NCBI GenBank assembly: GCA_032988165.1
Contig: JANTQF010000043.1
Location: forward strand, 114,260-178,259
Direction: 5' to 3'
DNA length: 64,000 bases
Source: Emmonsiellopsis sp. PD_33
Taxonomy: Eukaryota > Ascomycota > Eurotiomycetes > Onygenales > Ajellomycetaceae
The notes under the pieces were generated by a model. The model made no database searches. It saw only the letters and a list, made by a program, of their open reading frames with translations, and was not told the DNA's origin. Every line of letters begins with the position of its first letter. The first letter of the stretch is position 1. This document shows, one piece after another, positions 1-11,800 of the stretch. The translations under genes and the position numbers were made by a program.

Positions 1-367
1 TCTCGTGGGATTTTCTCGATAAGCGCCGCAAGGATCTGAAGAGTGACCTGGACATTTCTATAAAACAAGAGACAAAATAGTTGTTAGCATCTATAATAGG
101 GACCTGTAACAAGATAAACAGCATCTGGCATCATTTTCGCGCAAGGACATACCCCAGTTTCCCCCTCCAAACATCCCTAGCAGCTCTCTTCTCGAGGAAC
201 GCTCCGACCTTTTGGAGTTTGCTCCGGCGCGTGCTCGCATAGTACAGGAGATAGCTGAGCTCGGAAGAGTTGGGCTTGACCTCCTGGACACCCTTCTGGA
301 ACCGGGGATAGCATTTCAAGATCAAGACCTGATGCTTCGGCCGACATGACTGGCGAACGGAGTTCAT
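1..367 (-). CDS. efr3: Efr3 homologue, 5' end only (partial)
   Basis: This is the N-terminal part of Efr3, the palmitoylated plasma-membrane scaffold that, in yeast, anchors the Stt4 phosphatidylinositol 4-kinase complex. Exon 1 (367 down to 153) begins MNSVRQSCRPKHQVLILKCY and contains the conserved SELSYLLYYASTRRSKLQKVGAFLEKRA stretch in two adjoining parts. The intron has a GTATGT donor at 152 and a TATAG acceptor, and exon 2 starts at 57 with NVQVTLQILAALIEKIPR, as expected for the family. The split codon (GG/A, Gly) restores the frame. The remainder lies beyond base 1. The start is chosen because the family begins at this methionine. I am confident of the family from the N-terminal signature; nothing can be said about the missing part. 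Confidence 0.9.
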
Positions 368-2158
368 CTGTGCTGTTCTTGTTGTCTTTCCTCTCCCTCC
401 GGTACTTCGTTGAATCTTCGATCGCGTGGGGAGAGTCGTCCGGGGGTGGCGGAAGCAGGAAAGGGGTTAAAGGAGGCAGCGAGAGGCGGATGATCTAGAA
501 GACTCCAAACAAAGAAACTCGATCAAACAGCAGCTGCGATGCCAACTGAGCCGCGACTGCTGGGAGTTGGACCCTGAGGCTGGGGAAAAAATCACGGCGT
601 CGGCCTAGGGAGCGTTCAGGGATAGTGTGGAAACGGACGCGATGGGAAATTGCGGCTGCTGGAGCAGCAAGACGAGGGCCAATTCGGACATGAAGAGGAG
701 AGGCAGGATTCCTGAATCCAGAGCCAGATCAAGACGGGTGACAGCCCAGCGCGTTGTGTTATGCGGTTCCCGTCATGGCGGGAGAGGGGAAGCTGAGGTC
801 GAAAGCGTCGTTGTTGTTGGGATGTTGGGAGGCTGCGAGAAATAATTCGGGGATGATATCAGGCAGGAAAAGCAAACATGGCAGAATGGCTGCGTGGCCA
901 GTACCGTACCGTACCGTACCGGACACGGCCAGCCCCCAAGCCCGCCCAAGATATCCGAATGCAACAGAGGCCCTTCTCGACTGCGAATACTCATAAAACT
1001 AGTATCTAAGACAAAGGACAGATGCAGATTCAGAGAGTGAACCCGGTCATTGGAATTCAGAGGATTACTCGAAAGTATATAACCTCTAATTGTTTTATTT
1101 ATTCACTGGAACTACTATGCGTGTATGGCAGTCAATTACAATACGGTATTTGCTTTTCAACAACACCAAGAGGCTCGATGCATCCATCTCACAGGAATAC
1201 AACCCTAGCCATAAAGCACCTGGAAACCTGGAAAAAGGAATGAATCGGCTCTGTCACGAAGCTCAAGAGGTTTGTACATATTGGCACAATATTAATTCAC
1301 CAAATAGTAGGTAAGCAGGAGCAAACATCAGGAGTTTGCTCCTTTATTAAAGAATTTCAATAGACCCATGCCATCCAGATATATCGATATTTCTTTGCAA
1401 CTCCCCGTCACATCTGCCAACTAACATCCTGAGGACGTGCTCCGTGCCAGAACCCTTCCTTCCTTGCGCTCCCTTGTGCGACCAATCCCCTTCCCCAAAC
1501 AGTCGATACCACCAACGAAATTTGACGTCGGTTTGGTATAGTCCCTGAGAAAGCAGCACCATTTGTTCTCCATTTCCCCAACATTCCAGGAAACGTATCA
1601 TTCTTCCCCGCGACAGATGAGACCTGATCCCCACACGAGCGCGGGGGGAGCTACCGATGAATCCTCGGGTGGCTGGAATGTAAGGATGGAAACGGTTTAC
1701 ATGCCCCTCCTGATTGAAAGCCGCTTTGCGACTCAGTATGGATTGAAACGCATCGGAATATATCATCCAGCCCGGTTCACCATCCACCCCCTCCCTGAAC
1801 CAGAATCGTCGGCATCGCACGTAATAGTTGTATTTTTGGTTGTGGCGAGCAATGTCTCATTGCATCCAGAGTCGATCTAAGGTCATGTTTGCCTCGGTAG
1901 ACCCTTCTAGCGGCGCTTGTGAATTCAGCGGAAGATTTCCCTCAGACGGTCTTGGCATGGGGTAGTCAAGCATATCATCATCGCTCTCGACACATGAGAG
2001 AGGAATCGTAGTATTCACCCTCGCTGTCGTGATTGTATCGATAAATGCACTCAAAGCGGAGGTACCGCCTCGGTACGGTTCATGTGACGAAGGATGTAAG
2101 AACCGCCCCTACTTCTCCAAAGATAGAATGAAAAAGAAGAGAAAAAAACCAGCCATCA
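368..2158. other. Intergenic: efr3 promoter side and med31 3' flank
   Basis: No gene is supported here. The stretch holds the upstream region of efr3 and the downstream region of med31. A frame on the minus strand between about 2110 and 1347 is open except for one TGA near 1858, but it has no proper ATG and matches no family I know; it is discussed as a finding. A short GTACC tandem lies at 901-920. Confidence 0.6.
901..920. repeat. (GTACC)4 microsatellite
   Basis: Four perfect tandem copies of GTACC lie in the efr3 upstream region. The unit is nearly self-complementary (GGTACC occurs at related sites). No function is inferred. Confidence 0.9.
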
Positions 2159-2650
2159 TCATGTCGCAATCCCATTCCTCCCCTCGGAGCCAACGGGCGC
2201 ATTCGTTTTCGTCTCTGTGTCATTCTGCGCTTCCGTCCCCGCCTCCCCAGGTGCCGTAGTTGTATTCTCCTCCGCCCCCGCACCCAGCAACGCTTCGATG
2301 ACCTGGGGCCGAATCACAGCCTGTCGAAACGACTCGTCCTGTAGTAGCCGTAGAGCCCGTAGCGTGGCACCGGGATGGGTCAAGAACTGCGCGTATTCGG
2401 GACGCTGCCAATACGAATACAAGTAGGAAAGGTATGCGGCGAATGCCCGGGCGTCGGTAGGAGCGGAGGTGGCGCTGTCGTCTGCAGCGTCTGACGATGA
2501 GGAGGATACGCCTAGGAGATGAGGATAGGTCACGGCCAGGTGCGAGATGTAATACGGGTTCGCGAGGGAGAGGACGAATTCGAGCTCGAGGGTGAATCGC
2601 GGGTTGGAGAGGTTGGGTATTGGTGGGATGTTTGGGTTGTCCTGAGCCAT
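2159..2650 (-). CDS. med31: Mediator complex subunit 31 (Soh1)
   Basis: The 163-residue product is Med31/Soh1, a small conserved subunit of the Mediator middle module that links activators to RNA polymerase II in the nucleus. The family core is clear: NPRFTLELEFVLSLANPYYI, SHLAVTYPHLL, then AYLSYLYSYWQRPEYAQFLTHP and ALRLLQDESFRQAV. A Ser/Ala/Asp-rich insert (VSSSSSDAADDSATSAPTDA) sits between the first two helices, and the C-terminal tail is acidic and low in complexity. The ATG at 2650 (MAQDNPN) is chosen because it sits just before the conserved core; the frame is open further upstream but without family similarity. It appears to be a single exon. I am highly confident of the identity and less sure of the exact start. 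Confidence 0.92.
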   Translation of the reverse strand: MAQDNPNIPPIPNLSNPRFTLELEFVLSLANPYYISHLAVTYPHLLGVSSSSSDAADDSATSAPTDARAFAAYLSYLYSYWQRPEYAQFLTHPGATLRALRLLQDESFRQAVIRPQVIEALLGAGAEENTTTAPGEAGTEAQNDTETKTNAPVGSEGRNGIAT

Positions 2651-3594
2651 GCTGCCTGGGTCCTGCCAAAGGCGCGTAGTGTTCGGTATAGCAGTGTGAT
2701 TCCCTTGGGATTCTCTGCTTGATAGACAGGAGCTTGTGTTGCTAGAAAGGAGCGGCTGCACCAGGCAAAGGTCAACAAAGGGAAGAAAACATTCCCTGGA
2801 GACAATTCTATTTTCACGTGCAGGTGAAGCTCGATTTGGTCACGTGATATCGAATTCAACCCGCTTGGAAGCGGCCGTGATACTCCTCCCACCAAGGAAG
2901 CTTCAACAAGCCTAGCTGTGTGTACAAAAGTGTCTGGCTTTGTGCTAATTATCTCCTACTATTCATTCACATTATATTGCAATGTTTCCCCTAAATTTTA
3001 CATCGGAACCCATCCCTCTTCTAATACTAACAACCAACTATTCTGCACTTGTTTGCCTCCCAACGGAACCTTGGAAAGCAGCCGACCAACTAACCGACCA
3101 AATAGTTAGGTTAGAACCCCCAAAATATAGACAAAGGAGCAGCAAAAAAAAGAGGAAGAGAAAAAAAACATACGAAAGCCCGGATTCGCTGGTGGTCACC
3201 CACCCAACTACTAACAGGCCGGCGAGTGGCTTGAGTACGGCTGAGCGGACGGGAAGCCCTATTTTCCACTCCCTATGTTCGTATGTGAAAGCTTAGGCGA
3301 TGGAAGGTGTATATAAATAGCGGTTATGAATAGTTGTTGGATTGGTGGGATTCCAAGGAGTCAAAAGAAGTAGCAGGAGGAGGAACAAGGAGCATTTCAG
3401 TTAATTTAAGATGCGGGAAGAATGTACATTACAAAGATCGCAAACAACGCCTGAGGTCGAAGAGGAGAAAAAGAAACGATAGAGAGATGTTAAGAAAATA
3501 GAAGAATTAAATGCTCTATCTAGAAAGGATACCGTATCCGTGAGTGGGAGAAAAAAGAATCAAAAAACGAATTGCCATACCTGCTGCTCTCCAT
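2651..3594. other. Intergenic between med31 and the desaturase
   Basis: No gene is seen. The stretch combines the med31 promoter (about 2651-2900) with the 3' flank of the desaturase, which is A-rich (several runs of A between 3140 and 3560). Confidence 0.6.
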
Positions 3595-5384
3595 TCAATG
3601 CTCATGCGCATGATGGTCAGCAAACACCCCATTCATCGCACAGGCCTTCCTGCAATCCTCCAGGATTCTCGCCTGCTTGGCCACATCCCCCAATTTCCCA
3701 ATGACCTTCTTATTCCCGCTGAGGAATGTAAACACTGCATAGGGAATCTCCACATCCTTGCAAAATTCCTGAACGAGACGCTGCGTCTTGCGCAAGTTGT
3801 GCCGTGGAATCCGTGGATATAGGTGATGGATGGCCTGGAACTGGAGGCCGCCGTGGAAAAAGTCAAGCCACTCAGGACAGTTAACATCCATTGTTGTGCG
3901 GAGCATTTTTTGGGCGAAGGATTCATGAATGCCTAAATCAGCGGTGGACATGGCGTAGTGAGATAGGGTGATTTGGACGTGGAGAGGGGCGGTGACCATA
4001 TGCGAGATGAGAACGAAAATGACGCGGTTTGTCCAGGTAGGGATAGAAGAGTAGACAACACCGTAGCCGAACCAGGTCCAGAAGAAAACTTGACCAACCA
4101 GTTCAAACCAACGGTGCCACCAGGCAGGTCCTTTCTTGGGGCCAAGGCCGAGGATGAGATACTCCCAGCTGAGGAAATAAAGGTTGAAACGGCCAAATAG
4201 GAGGATCGGATAGTACATGTAGTTTTGATACTTAACTGTAAACTTGGCCACCGCATCAAATGCCATGACTCTGTCATAGTAGGTGCTGCGAAGACTGTTG
4301 AAAAATCGGGTGGTCAGTGCAAAAAATGGCATTAGCTGAATGTCAGGATCGTGCTCTGGCGAGTTTGTGACAATATGGTGAACATTGTGGCTGCGTTTCC
4401 ACCAGCCCAGGCTCAGTCCTCCAATAAAGTCTGCAACTATGATTCCAATAGAGGCATCAATCCGGTAATTGTGCGTAATACCATTATGGCCTGCATCATG
4501 GGCTGTGAAGACGAGCTGATGCCAGAAGCAACCTAGGAAAAAGGCAGAGAGGCAGAAATACGAGCGACGCAAAAAGAAGACGAAGAGTCCGAAGAATATA
4601 GAATATCGGAGTGCTTCGATAGCATATGCAGAGTAGTTGCAGTTGTAGAGCCCTTCGGCACGGATACGCTCTTCGAGGGCACGATACTTTGCGGCAATGT
4701 TGTCCTGGTGTATCGCGTCCACAGGTGGGTACAGGGCTTTGTCCAACACAATTTCTTTTTGCGTACAGGCATCGACGATAGAGAGCCTCATTACAGCCTC
4801 AGGGCTGAAATCCGGCGGTGCGGGACTCGAGCCGGCTGTCGAAATATCTGTACTGGAACTGGCTCTCCTCCTCAAACCGAAATCCCCCTGCACAGAATCA
4901 AAGACCGGAGATGCTGGCCGGGAGGTCTCTTCACTAGATATCTCCATATCAGACTCGACTGCCTCTGTGTCTTCCTGATCCTTGACATAGGGTCTGAAGC
5001 GACCACCTTGAATTGGAGGGAGGAAGTTGGTCCATCTGCCTTCGACACGGCCGATCCGGAAGGCGTTCATTCGCTGTCGCGTTTCCTTGGAATGGAGTCT
5101 GTAATAATAACCCCAATGGTAAGCGGGGGATCACAATTGGGCCGGGAACAGAGGAAGGATGGCTCTTACGCGTTCACTTCATCTGTGGCATCTCTACCTA
5201 CCATGTGCCTGATAGCCAACTGCCCCCCAGGATGGAAGTTCATCCAGGCATCGAGCTTGAGCACCTGGCCGTCGACGATGACGATAGTGCGTTCATCAGC
5301 TATCATTCCCTCAACCTCCCTTCTCGACAAAACGTTGTCTCTGGTCGTGGGCCTGGCCCTGACCGGAACAGAAGATTCACCCAT
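3595..5384 (-). CDS. Cytochrome b5-fusion sphingolipid Delta8-type desaturase
   Basis: Two exons (5384-5170 and 5098-3595) join with a GC/A split codon to give 572 residues. The N-terminus is a cytochrome b5 domain with the haem-ligand HPGG motif (FHPGGQLAIRHMVGRDATDEV). The rest is a membrane fatty-acyl desaturase with the three histidine boxes: HDAGH, HNVHH and the diagnostic QAIHH, in which Gln replaces the first His, as in 'front-end' desaturases. Hydrophobic blocks flank the boxes. Known relatives insert the Delta8 double bond into the long-chain base of glucosylceramides in the ER. The donor is GTAAGA and the acceptor is TTACAG. It is probably a housekeeping lipid gene and not part of the polyketide cluster, since 3.4 kb of non-coding sequence separates them. 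Family certain; substrate inferred. Confidence 0.93.
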
Positions 5385-8300
5385 TTACCGAAAGAAAATC
5401 GATATACCGGATATATCGAGATGGGGGTTCAATTGTATAAATTGCTTCGGCAAGGTGGCAGCATCTGTATTGTTGCGGGGAAGACGGATGTTTATAAAGG
5501 AGGTTGCGACGCGGAACTAGCGTCGAAAGGGGGGTATCAATCAAACAAATTGTGGACTAGCACCACGACGCAAGGACGACGAGACACAGTCGATCCATGA
5601 GGACTGCCTTGGCGGTGGGCGACCCACAAAGGAATGTCTGCGCCCGTCATCCTCTTTGTGCCAACTTCCCCGTGCGCAGAATTCCGGAACGCGCAAGCAA
5701 ATCATCTCTGGGATCCTGGGTTCTCCTCTCCGCGTTTCTAAAAGAGATATCTAGTGCTTGCCAGGAGCCCTAGATTACCTTTTCGTGCGAATAGCAGACG
5801 ATTTGATTCAAACGTGATCAGACCAGACTGCATCGTGGCACACGGTACGGAGTATTGTGGAGTGGCATCCATGGGTTTGGGCAGTCTGGCAAATACAGTG
5901 GACTTCCCCATAGAAAATGAGACAGGATTTTGGCTTCGAAACGTTCCTGCCTGGCGATCCGCTGGTTGGTGGGCGCAGTCGTCTTGGACTGCTGGACACA
6001 GGGCCCGGGGGCAAATGCGAATATCTGGACGCCGCCGCTAACTCGGTTAGGCACGAAAGTCTGGCATAACTCAAACCCCTCAAAATTAGCGCTGGCCACC
6101 CACGGTTCGAGTTAATCAAAACTCCAGCCACAACTGTATTAACCACGGCCGTAAGAGAAAGCCGCGCTATCTGTGCGACGAGGAGAAGATGTTCCAAGGT
6201 TGACGCTGGGGTGACGCTGGGGTGACGCGGAGTGGCGCGGCGGGGATGTCACCACACGAAGGTTGAAACTTTGCCAGACAATAACCGGCTGTCCCTGTGC
6301 GAGGCTCGAGCCGACTGTCATCTGCGTCGTCAACGCAGACGCGTTCCTGATCTTCCTGATGGGTTCCTGATGGTATTCCCATTAATTTCCTCTGCCGCAT
6401 TTCACTGGGTTGTGGATCACGGCCCTCCAGTAGAAAGCAGAGCTCTTAGACGATCGGAAGACACCCAGGCGCTAACAAGAAATCCCCTCTTCCTCTTCCA
6501 CAACGGACCCGGGCCTGGTCTGATTGGGGATGGGAGGGCAATTGCAGTGAGTAGCGCAGCGCCAGGCGGTCAGGCGGCCTGGCCGCCGACAATTCTGCGC
6601 ATTGCACAGGCGGCAACTCCCAGGTGGACATGCGGGATTCATGGGCAGGCCAGGGGCAGTTATCAATCAAGCCCTGGGATCGAACACCTTTGACCTATCT
6701 GGGCACTTCAGCATAGGAATAGGGTGGGGGAGGGCAGGTTTCGTTTTCGGCCCATCTCTCCTCGAGCGCAGTGCTGCGCTCTGCCTTGTGGGTAGAGGAG
6801 CTCGACATCTTCACTGCGCGGTAACGGGTTGTTCAAAGGGCTGGGAGGCTGGTTCCGGTTTTCCATTGCGGTCCCTTCCAGCAATATTTCGTGAAAAATG
6901 CCGCGCTGGGGGGAGTATTGCAGTCCGGGCTTCAACGTTTAGACTGGCCTTGAAGGGAGGACATTCCTCAGTCCTGGGAACCGGGCAAGACTCGATTAAT
7001 AAATACCTCTCTACGGAGTAGAATCGATGGATCGCGTTTCCGCGAGCTTCCGGTTTGCGAGATTAGTAATAGTTGCATTAACCACTGGCAGTTAGTAATC
7101 TGACATGAAGCTGTTCGGATATCCGGGATTCTAATCGCCGCATAACTCCTGCACACCGGTCACCCCGGCCGTTAATCGGCCATGTCTGCTCCGTACTCCG
7201 TGCGTGTCTAGGCTGTCCGTATCTTGGAGCCGCTTATCTAGTAGCCCTTTTCCAACTGCAAGACTGCAGTCTGCCGCCCATTTCAACGGGGGTTGCGTTT
7301 CCATTCTATCCTGGGCTCACGGTTAGTCAAATCTACGTTTTGTTTGGAGAATCAATACCTCGGATGTCAAAGTACTAGCAGAGTAGTCCCAGCAGAAGAT
7401 ATCCGGTAGGGGGTTGCGGGAAGTTCCCAAGCTTAACCTTGGAACTATGGGGGTTGTTCCTGGGTGTTGATTGTTGGTTAACTTAACTCAGCGAGCGGGT
7501 CGCGTGTTGAGGCTCCGAGCCGCTTTCCAACCTCCTCTATCCCTCCTACATATTTGCATACGGGACATACGGTAACCCTTGTCGACTCCAAATATCGCAC
7601 TCCGGAAATAAAATGGAACGATCATGTGTCTCATGGGTACCTCCCATGCTACAGAATCCCCAGCAAGATATCTCACCGACTGTGGGGTTTCATCCACCGC
7701 TCCCTCGCCTTTTTTCCCGCCGCATATATTGCCAATTATTTGAAGCCCATTACCAGTCCAGCTGCATGCAGTTGCCTTTTGGTCTGGTGCATCGAATGGA
7801 CGGATCGAACTAGCCTAGAAGAGGTGCTCGGGATGCAGATGGATGGCGAGAGCCTCCTGGATGCCTGTTCCCAAGGTGTACCCCCCGAAGAGCCATGTAA
7901 TCACATGGTTTCGATCTTGGTGACAAGATTGCCCGGTATGAGCCTCGGAAACTCGAGTAACCTTCTAGACGTCGAGATAGAAGGTCCATCCATGGCTGAA
8001 CGAACTGAAAGCTTGTGTCCAAGCAATGCGTGAGTAGCAGAGCCCTTTTTGGCCACAAACGCATTTGTTCCCTAGCTGGGACATCTATTCGGAACTCCCG
8101 GGTTCCAAATCACATCCTGGGTTAGGTTCTCAGACGAAGCTCAATTTCACGAATATCCCCTGAGTACTGTTGAACCATTGGCAATTCCCTTGAGGGGGAG
8201 TTGACTATCCAAGGGCCAGCGCACCTTCTTATCTATCAAGCGCATCAGCGTTAATTCCAACCCATCCCATGACCCAAATCACAAGAAAACTACGGGGCGG

Positions 8301-8802
8301 CGCTGGTGCGTGCAAAGAAAATCCTTCCTCGCCAACATCGCGTTGTCGTCTCCTACCGAAATTTCAAAGCACGTAACATCCTGATTGACAACTACGGGCA
8401 ATCCAGTCGAGAAACAGATACAGTCAAAATAACAAAATGCAGGTCCGGCGCACAGCACCCACCCCAGCATAACGGACATCGACAAGTTCGAAAAACACAG
8501 GGATTAAAGATTTGAAAGATTATCTATTGTCCTAATATCCCAGAATCGATATGAAACTTTATCCGCGAGCTGGTGGTACCAGTTGTCTGTCTTCAGTGAA
8601 GGCCCTCCAATATTCTCAATTTCTTTGTCCACCCGCCCAAAATCAAACCAGATTTTCAAATTCTTGCTGCAATCGGTAGTTCAAGCTTCCACAAATCAGA
8701 ACACAGTCTAGAAAAGCGCAGTTCTATCAGATATAACAAACTCGTCAGTGCCTCAATCTAGTATGTTTTCTCTCACTCTCCGGGTTCTAGCCTTGGCGTA
8801 AA
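5385..8802. other. 3.4-kb stretch without a recognisable gene
   Basis: Open frames here (for example 7554-8033 on the plus strand) are short, lack splice-supported extensions and match no family I recognise. Small direct repeats occur at about 6202-6230 (GACGCTGGGGT copies) and 6345-6372 (CTGAT/TTCCTGATGG). The stretch separates the housekeeping desaturase from the 3' end of the NR-PKS and so marks the left border of the cluster. Confidence 0.55.
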
Positions 8803-11800
8803 TCAACCTGACCCTTTAAAATAAGCAAATGCCTTCTCCATCTGTTTATGAAGCAAGTGCACATGTCCAGGCATGGGCAGATCAAGATGGTCTCCATTCA
8901 CTGACAGTGCCAGAACTTCTCCAGCAGTATACTTCTCCCAGCCATTTGGTCCCAGGTCCGCCTTCGTCCTGTCCGGTACAAGACAGGCGAATGCACCTAG
9001 TTTGGGATCTTCCATATAGCCCGGATACGACGTAGTCGGGATCCCCTGATCTGCCAGCATTTGCATCAGCTTCGGGTTACCAACCACGCGATTGATCATG
9101 CCCTTCTCGGCCCAGATGACAGCCGTGTAAGCCGGTCGTTCCTGTGCAGTCATGTAGGGTGGGTGGTATGCGTGCATGGCGACGTGATATGCGCGGAAAT
9201 GCTGTTGGGTGGTGTTTGACGAGCTCCAAAGGCCGTCTTTGGAAACGGCGGTTTCGAATATGGCGAAGCTGGCATCGTCTTCGGAATTCATCTTGGCCTC
9301 GTCAAGGAGACTGGAGCGCGGACAGCACATGTCGATGAGCACGAGACCGTCCACCTTGCGACCGGCTGCGCCCAACTGGCGACAGACTTCGTACGCGACG
9401 ATAGAGCCGGCGGAGAAGCCGCCGATCAAGAGTGGGCCCTTGGGCTGGGCTTTCATGAGTGCGTCGACGATGAGCTTCGCTACTCCTTCAATGCCCACTT
9501 CCTTAGTCAGTCTAGTTGGACAGCGGAGGAACGGCGAGTCAATGCCGTAGACAGGCATTTTGGACTTGAAGGCCGGTAGGTGAATGTAGGTCGCGATGGT
9601 CCCGGTGCCGTCGGCCATCATGTAGAAGGGAATTCTATCAGGGCCTGGACGGCCTTGCAGCAGCGTAATTCTGACAGTGGGCGCTGGAGATGTGTCATTG
9701 TCGACCTCGATGGGTGGCTTCTTCTGTTTCTTGGTGGTCTCTTGATATCCTAGAGGCGCCGTGTGCTCCTTTTCGATAACAACCATACTCGAGCTCACTG
9801 ACGAGGCTGATTCAGACGCCAAGGCAGGTTCAGGACTGGGACTTGGTGATATGGAGGGCTCGGAACTGGAGGGAGGTGAGCTCAGGTTGGACTCTGGGAC
9901 CTTTGGTTTTTCCGTCCCAAACGCGCGGCGAAGGTCGCCAATCGTGGGATACTCGAAGACGAATGTAGCGGGTAGGTCGAGACCTGATTCAGCCTTGACG
10001 GTAGCGACAACCTCAATTGCCATGATGGAATCGACACCGAGGTCGGCTACCATAGTGTCATCGGTAAACTCAGAAGGCTCGCTGCCCGTCGCTTTAGAGA
10101 TGCTGTCCAAGATTGCATCAAACAATCCTGCATCTGGTGCGTACTCCTCCTCCACCTCCTGTGCTTCACTCACCTGTGGTTGCACTGACGCTACGGCGAA
10201 AGAAGTTTGTCGACTCTCCTTGAGCTCGGCGATTTTGTTGGTTCCTTTCACAGGTGCTTTGTGGATGTGCGCCGCGGGAGCCCCTCGTGGCCCCTCCAGA
10301 ATATGCTTCCAGGTGGCTCTGGGGAGTTCCTGGTATCGTAAGTTTATACATTGAAGGATGATTCTCGATGTCTCGGGATCAAAGACAATCGCATCACAGT
10401 ATGCCGTGTCCTTGACCCATTTTGAAATGCGAGTGTAGGTCAGGTACTGCTTTCCAGGTACCAAAGGGGCCGTCTGCTCAACGCTTTCGAAGCCCATCAC
10501 AATGAAGGTTGTCTGGGGTGATTTGCTCGGGTTTCCATTCACCATGAAGCCAGCTAGATGCACAAGAGCCTCGCCCCAATACGGTGAGAATGTGAACCGA
10601 GTACCGGCGGGATCGTGCGGGAGAGTAACCACTGCTGCGGCCTCCTGGAAGTCTTTGGCTATATATGCCTCATTGACGCCCTGGAAATCAGAGCTGAACT
10701 CAACGGCGTTGCCAAATAACGCATAGAATACTTCCGGTTGCATTCTGTGGCCTGGTCCCTCTTTGGCATTTTTGATCACTTCATCCATCCTGGCTTTGAT
10801 GAAGTACGATACTCTATCCCAGTCGACCTGAGTATTCTCGGGATTGCGGAAATTGACTACGCAAGTGCCGAGCTCATGAGATGCACCTGCTGATGTAGCC
10901 TTGAATGTAACTGAGATCGTGTCCGCAGACGGTGAATCCATTACAGCTGTTGTGAGAAGATCTCCATCGGCGCCAGCGAGCTTCTTCGTCAGAGGTAAGA
11001 GCAGCTCGGGGTTATGAAGTGTCAGCCAGGGCTGGGTTACATTCTTTCTGCCACTGTACTCGAGGGCATACTTGGCCGCTGCAAAAGCTGCCTCGCAGAA
11101 GACACTTCCAGAACAAAGTCCAATCCCTTGCATTTTGTGACCGTCTATGAGTCCCAAAAACCCTGGATCAGAGATTGAGGCTCGGAACGTGACCTGGATC
11201 TTCGGGGAGGAAGACTTGGAGACAAGGTACTGCGCGCAGGTAGAGACAAATGGTCCTGTTGGTGTAACCGAAGACTGCTCAGGCACGACTTCTGTGATTC
11301 TGTCGGTATGTGTGATCCAATAGTCCTTTACATCCCACGCATAGGAAGGGAGTGTCAATAACTGGAGATTGCTTTCGTACGGCGCATGAAGCGCAATCCA
11401 GTCGATGTCGACACCGTTGGTGTAAACCGTCGCGAGACTTTTGGAAATCGACGTCCAGTTGCTGGTGTTTGGTTGTAGGGTATGGGTCATCTTGGAAGGC
11501 GAAGGGGAGAGGGTGTCGCGCACAAAAGATACGCAGACAGGTGATGGTCCTATCTCAAGCCAGACTGGGTCGCTCAGTTTGGACTTTACGGCGTTGAGTC
11601 CACCGACAAAGTCAACCGCTTGGCGTGTCTGCTGGACCAGGTAGTCTTGGTCGAAGATACCCGGTCCATCGACAATAGATCCGAGCAAAGTTGATGCCAC
11701 AGGAATCTTGGGCGTCGAATACGTCACACCCGCTGCAATAGAACCATAGTCCTGAAGTATCGGGTCCATCTGGAACGAGTGGAATGCAAATGGGATGGAC

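Noticed and set aside
5845..7200. Scattered TACGGAGTA / TACTCCGTA copies
   Set aside because: Short near-palindromes of this type occur singly in several intergenic regions of the window (also near 42200) without a consistent position relative to genes.
7554..8033. 159-codon plus-strand frame in the gene desert
   Set aside because: No recognisable domain, no splice-supported extension, and overlapping frames on the other strand are of similar length.
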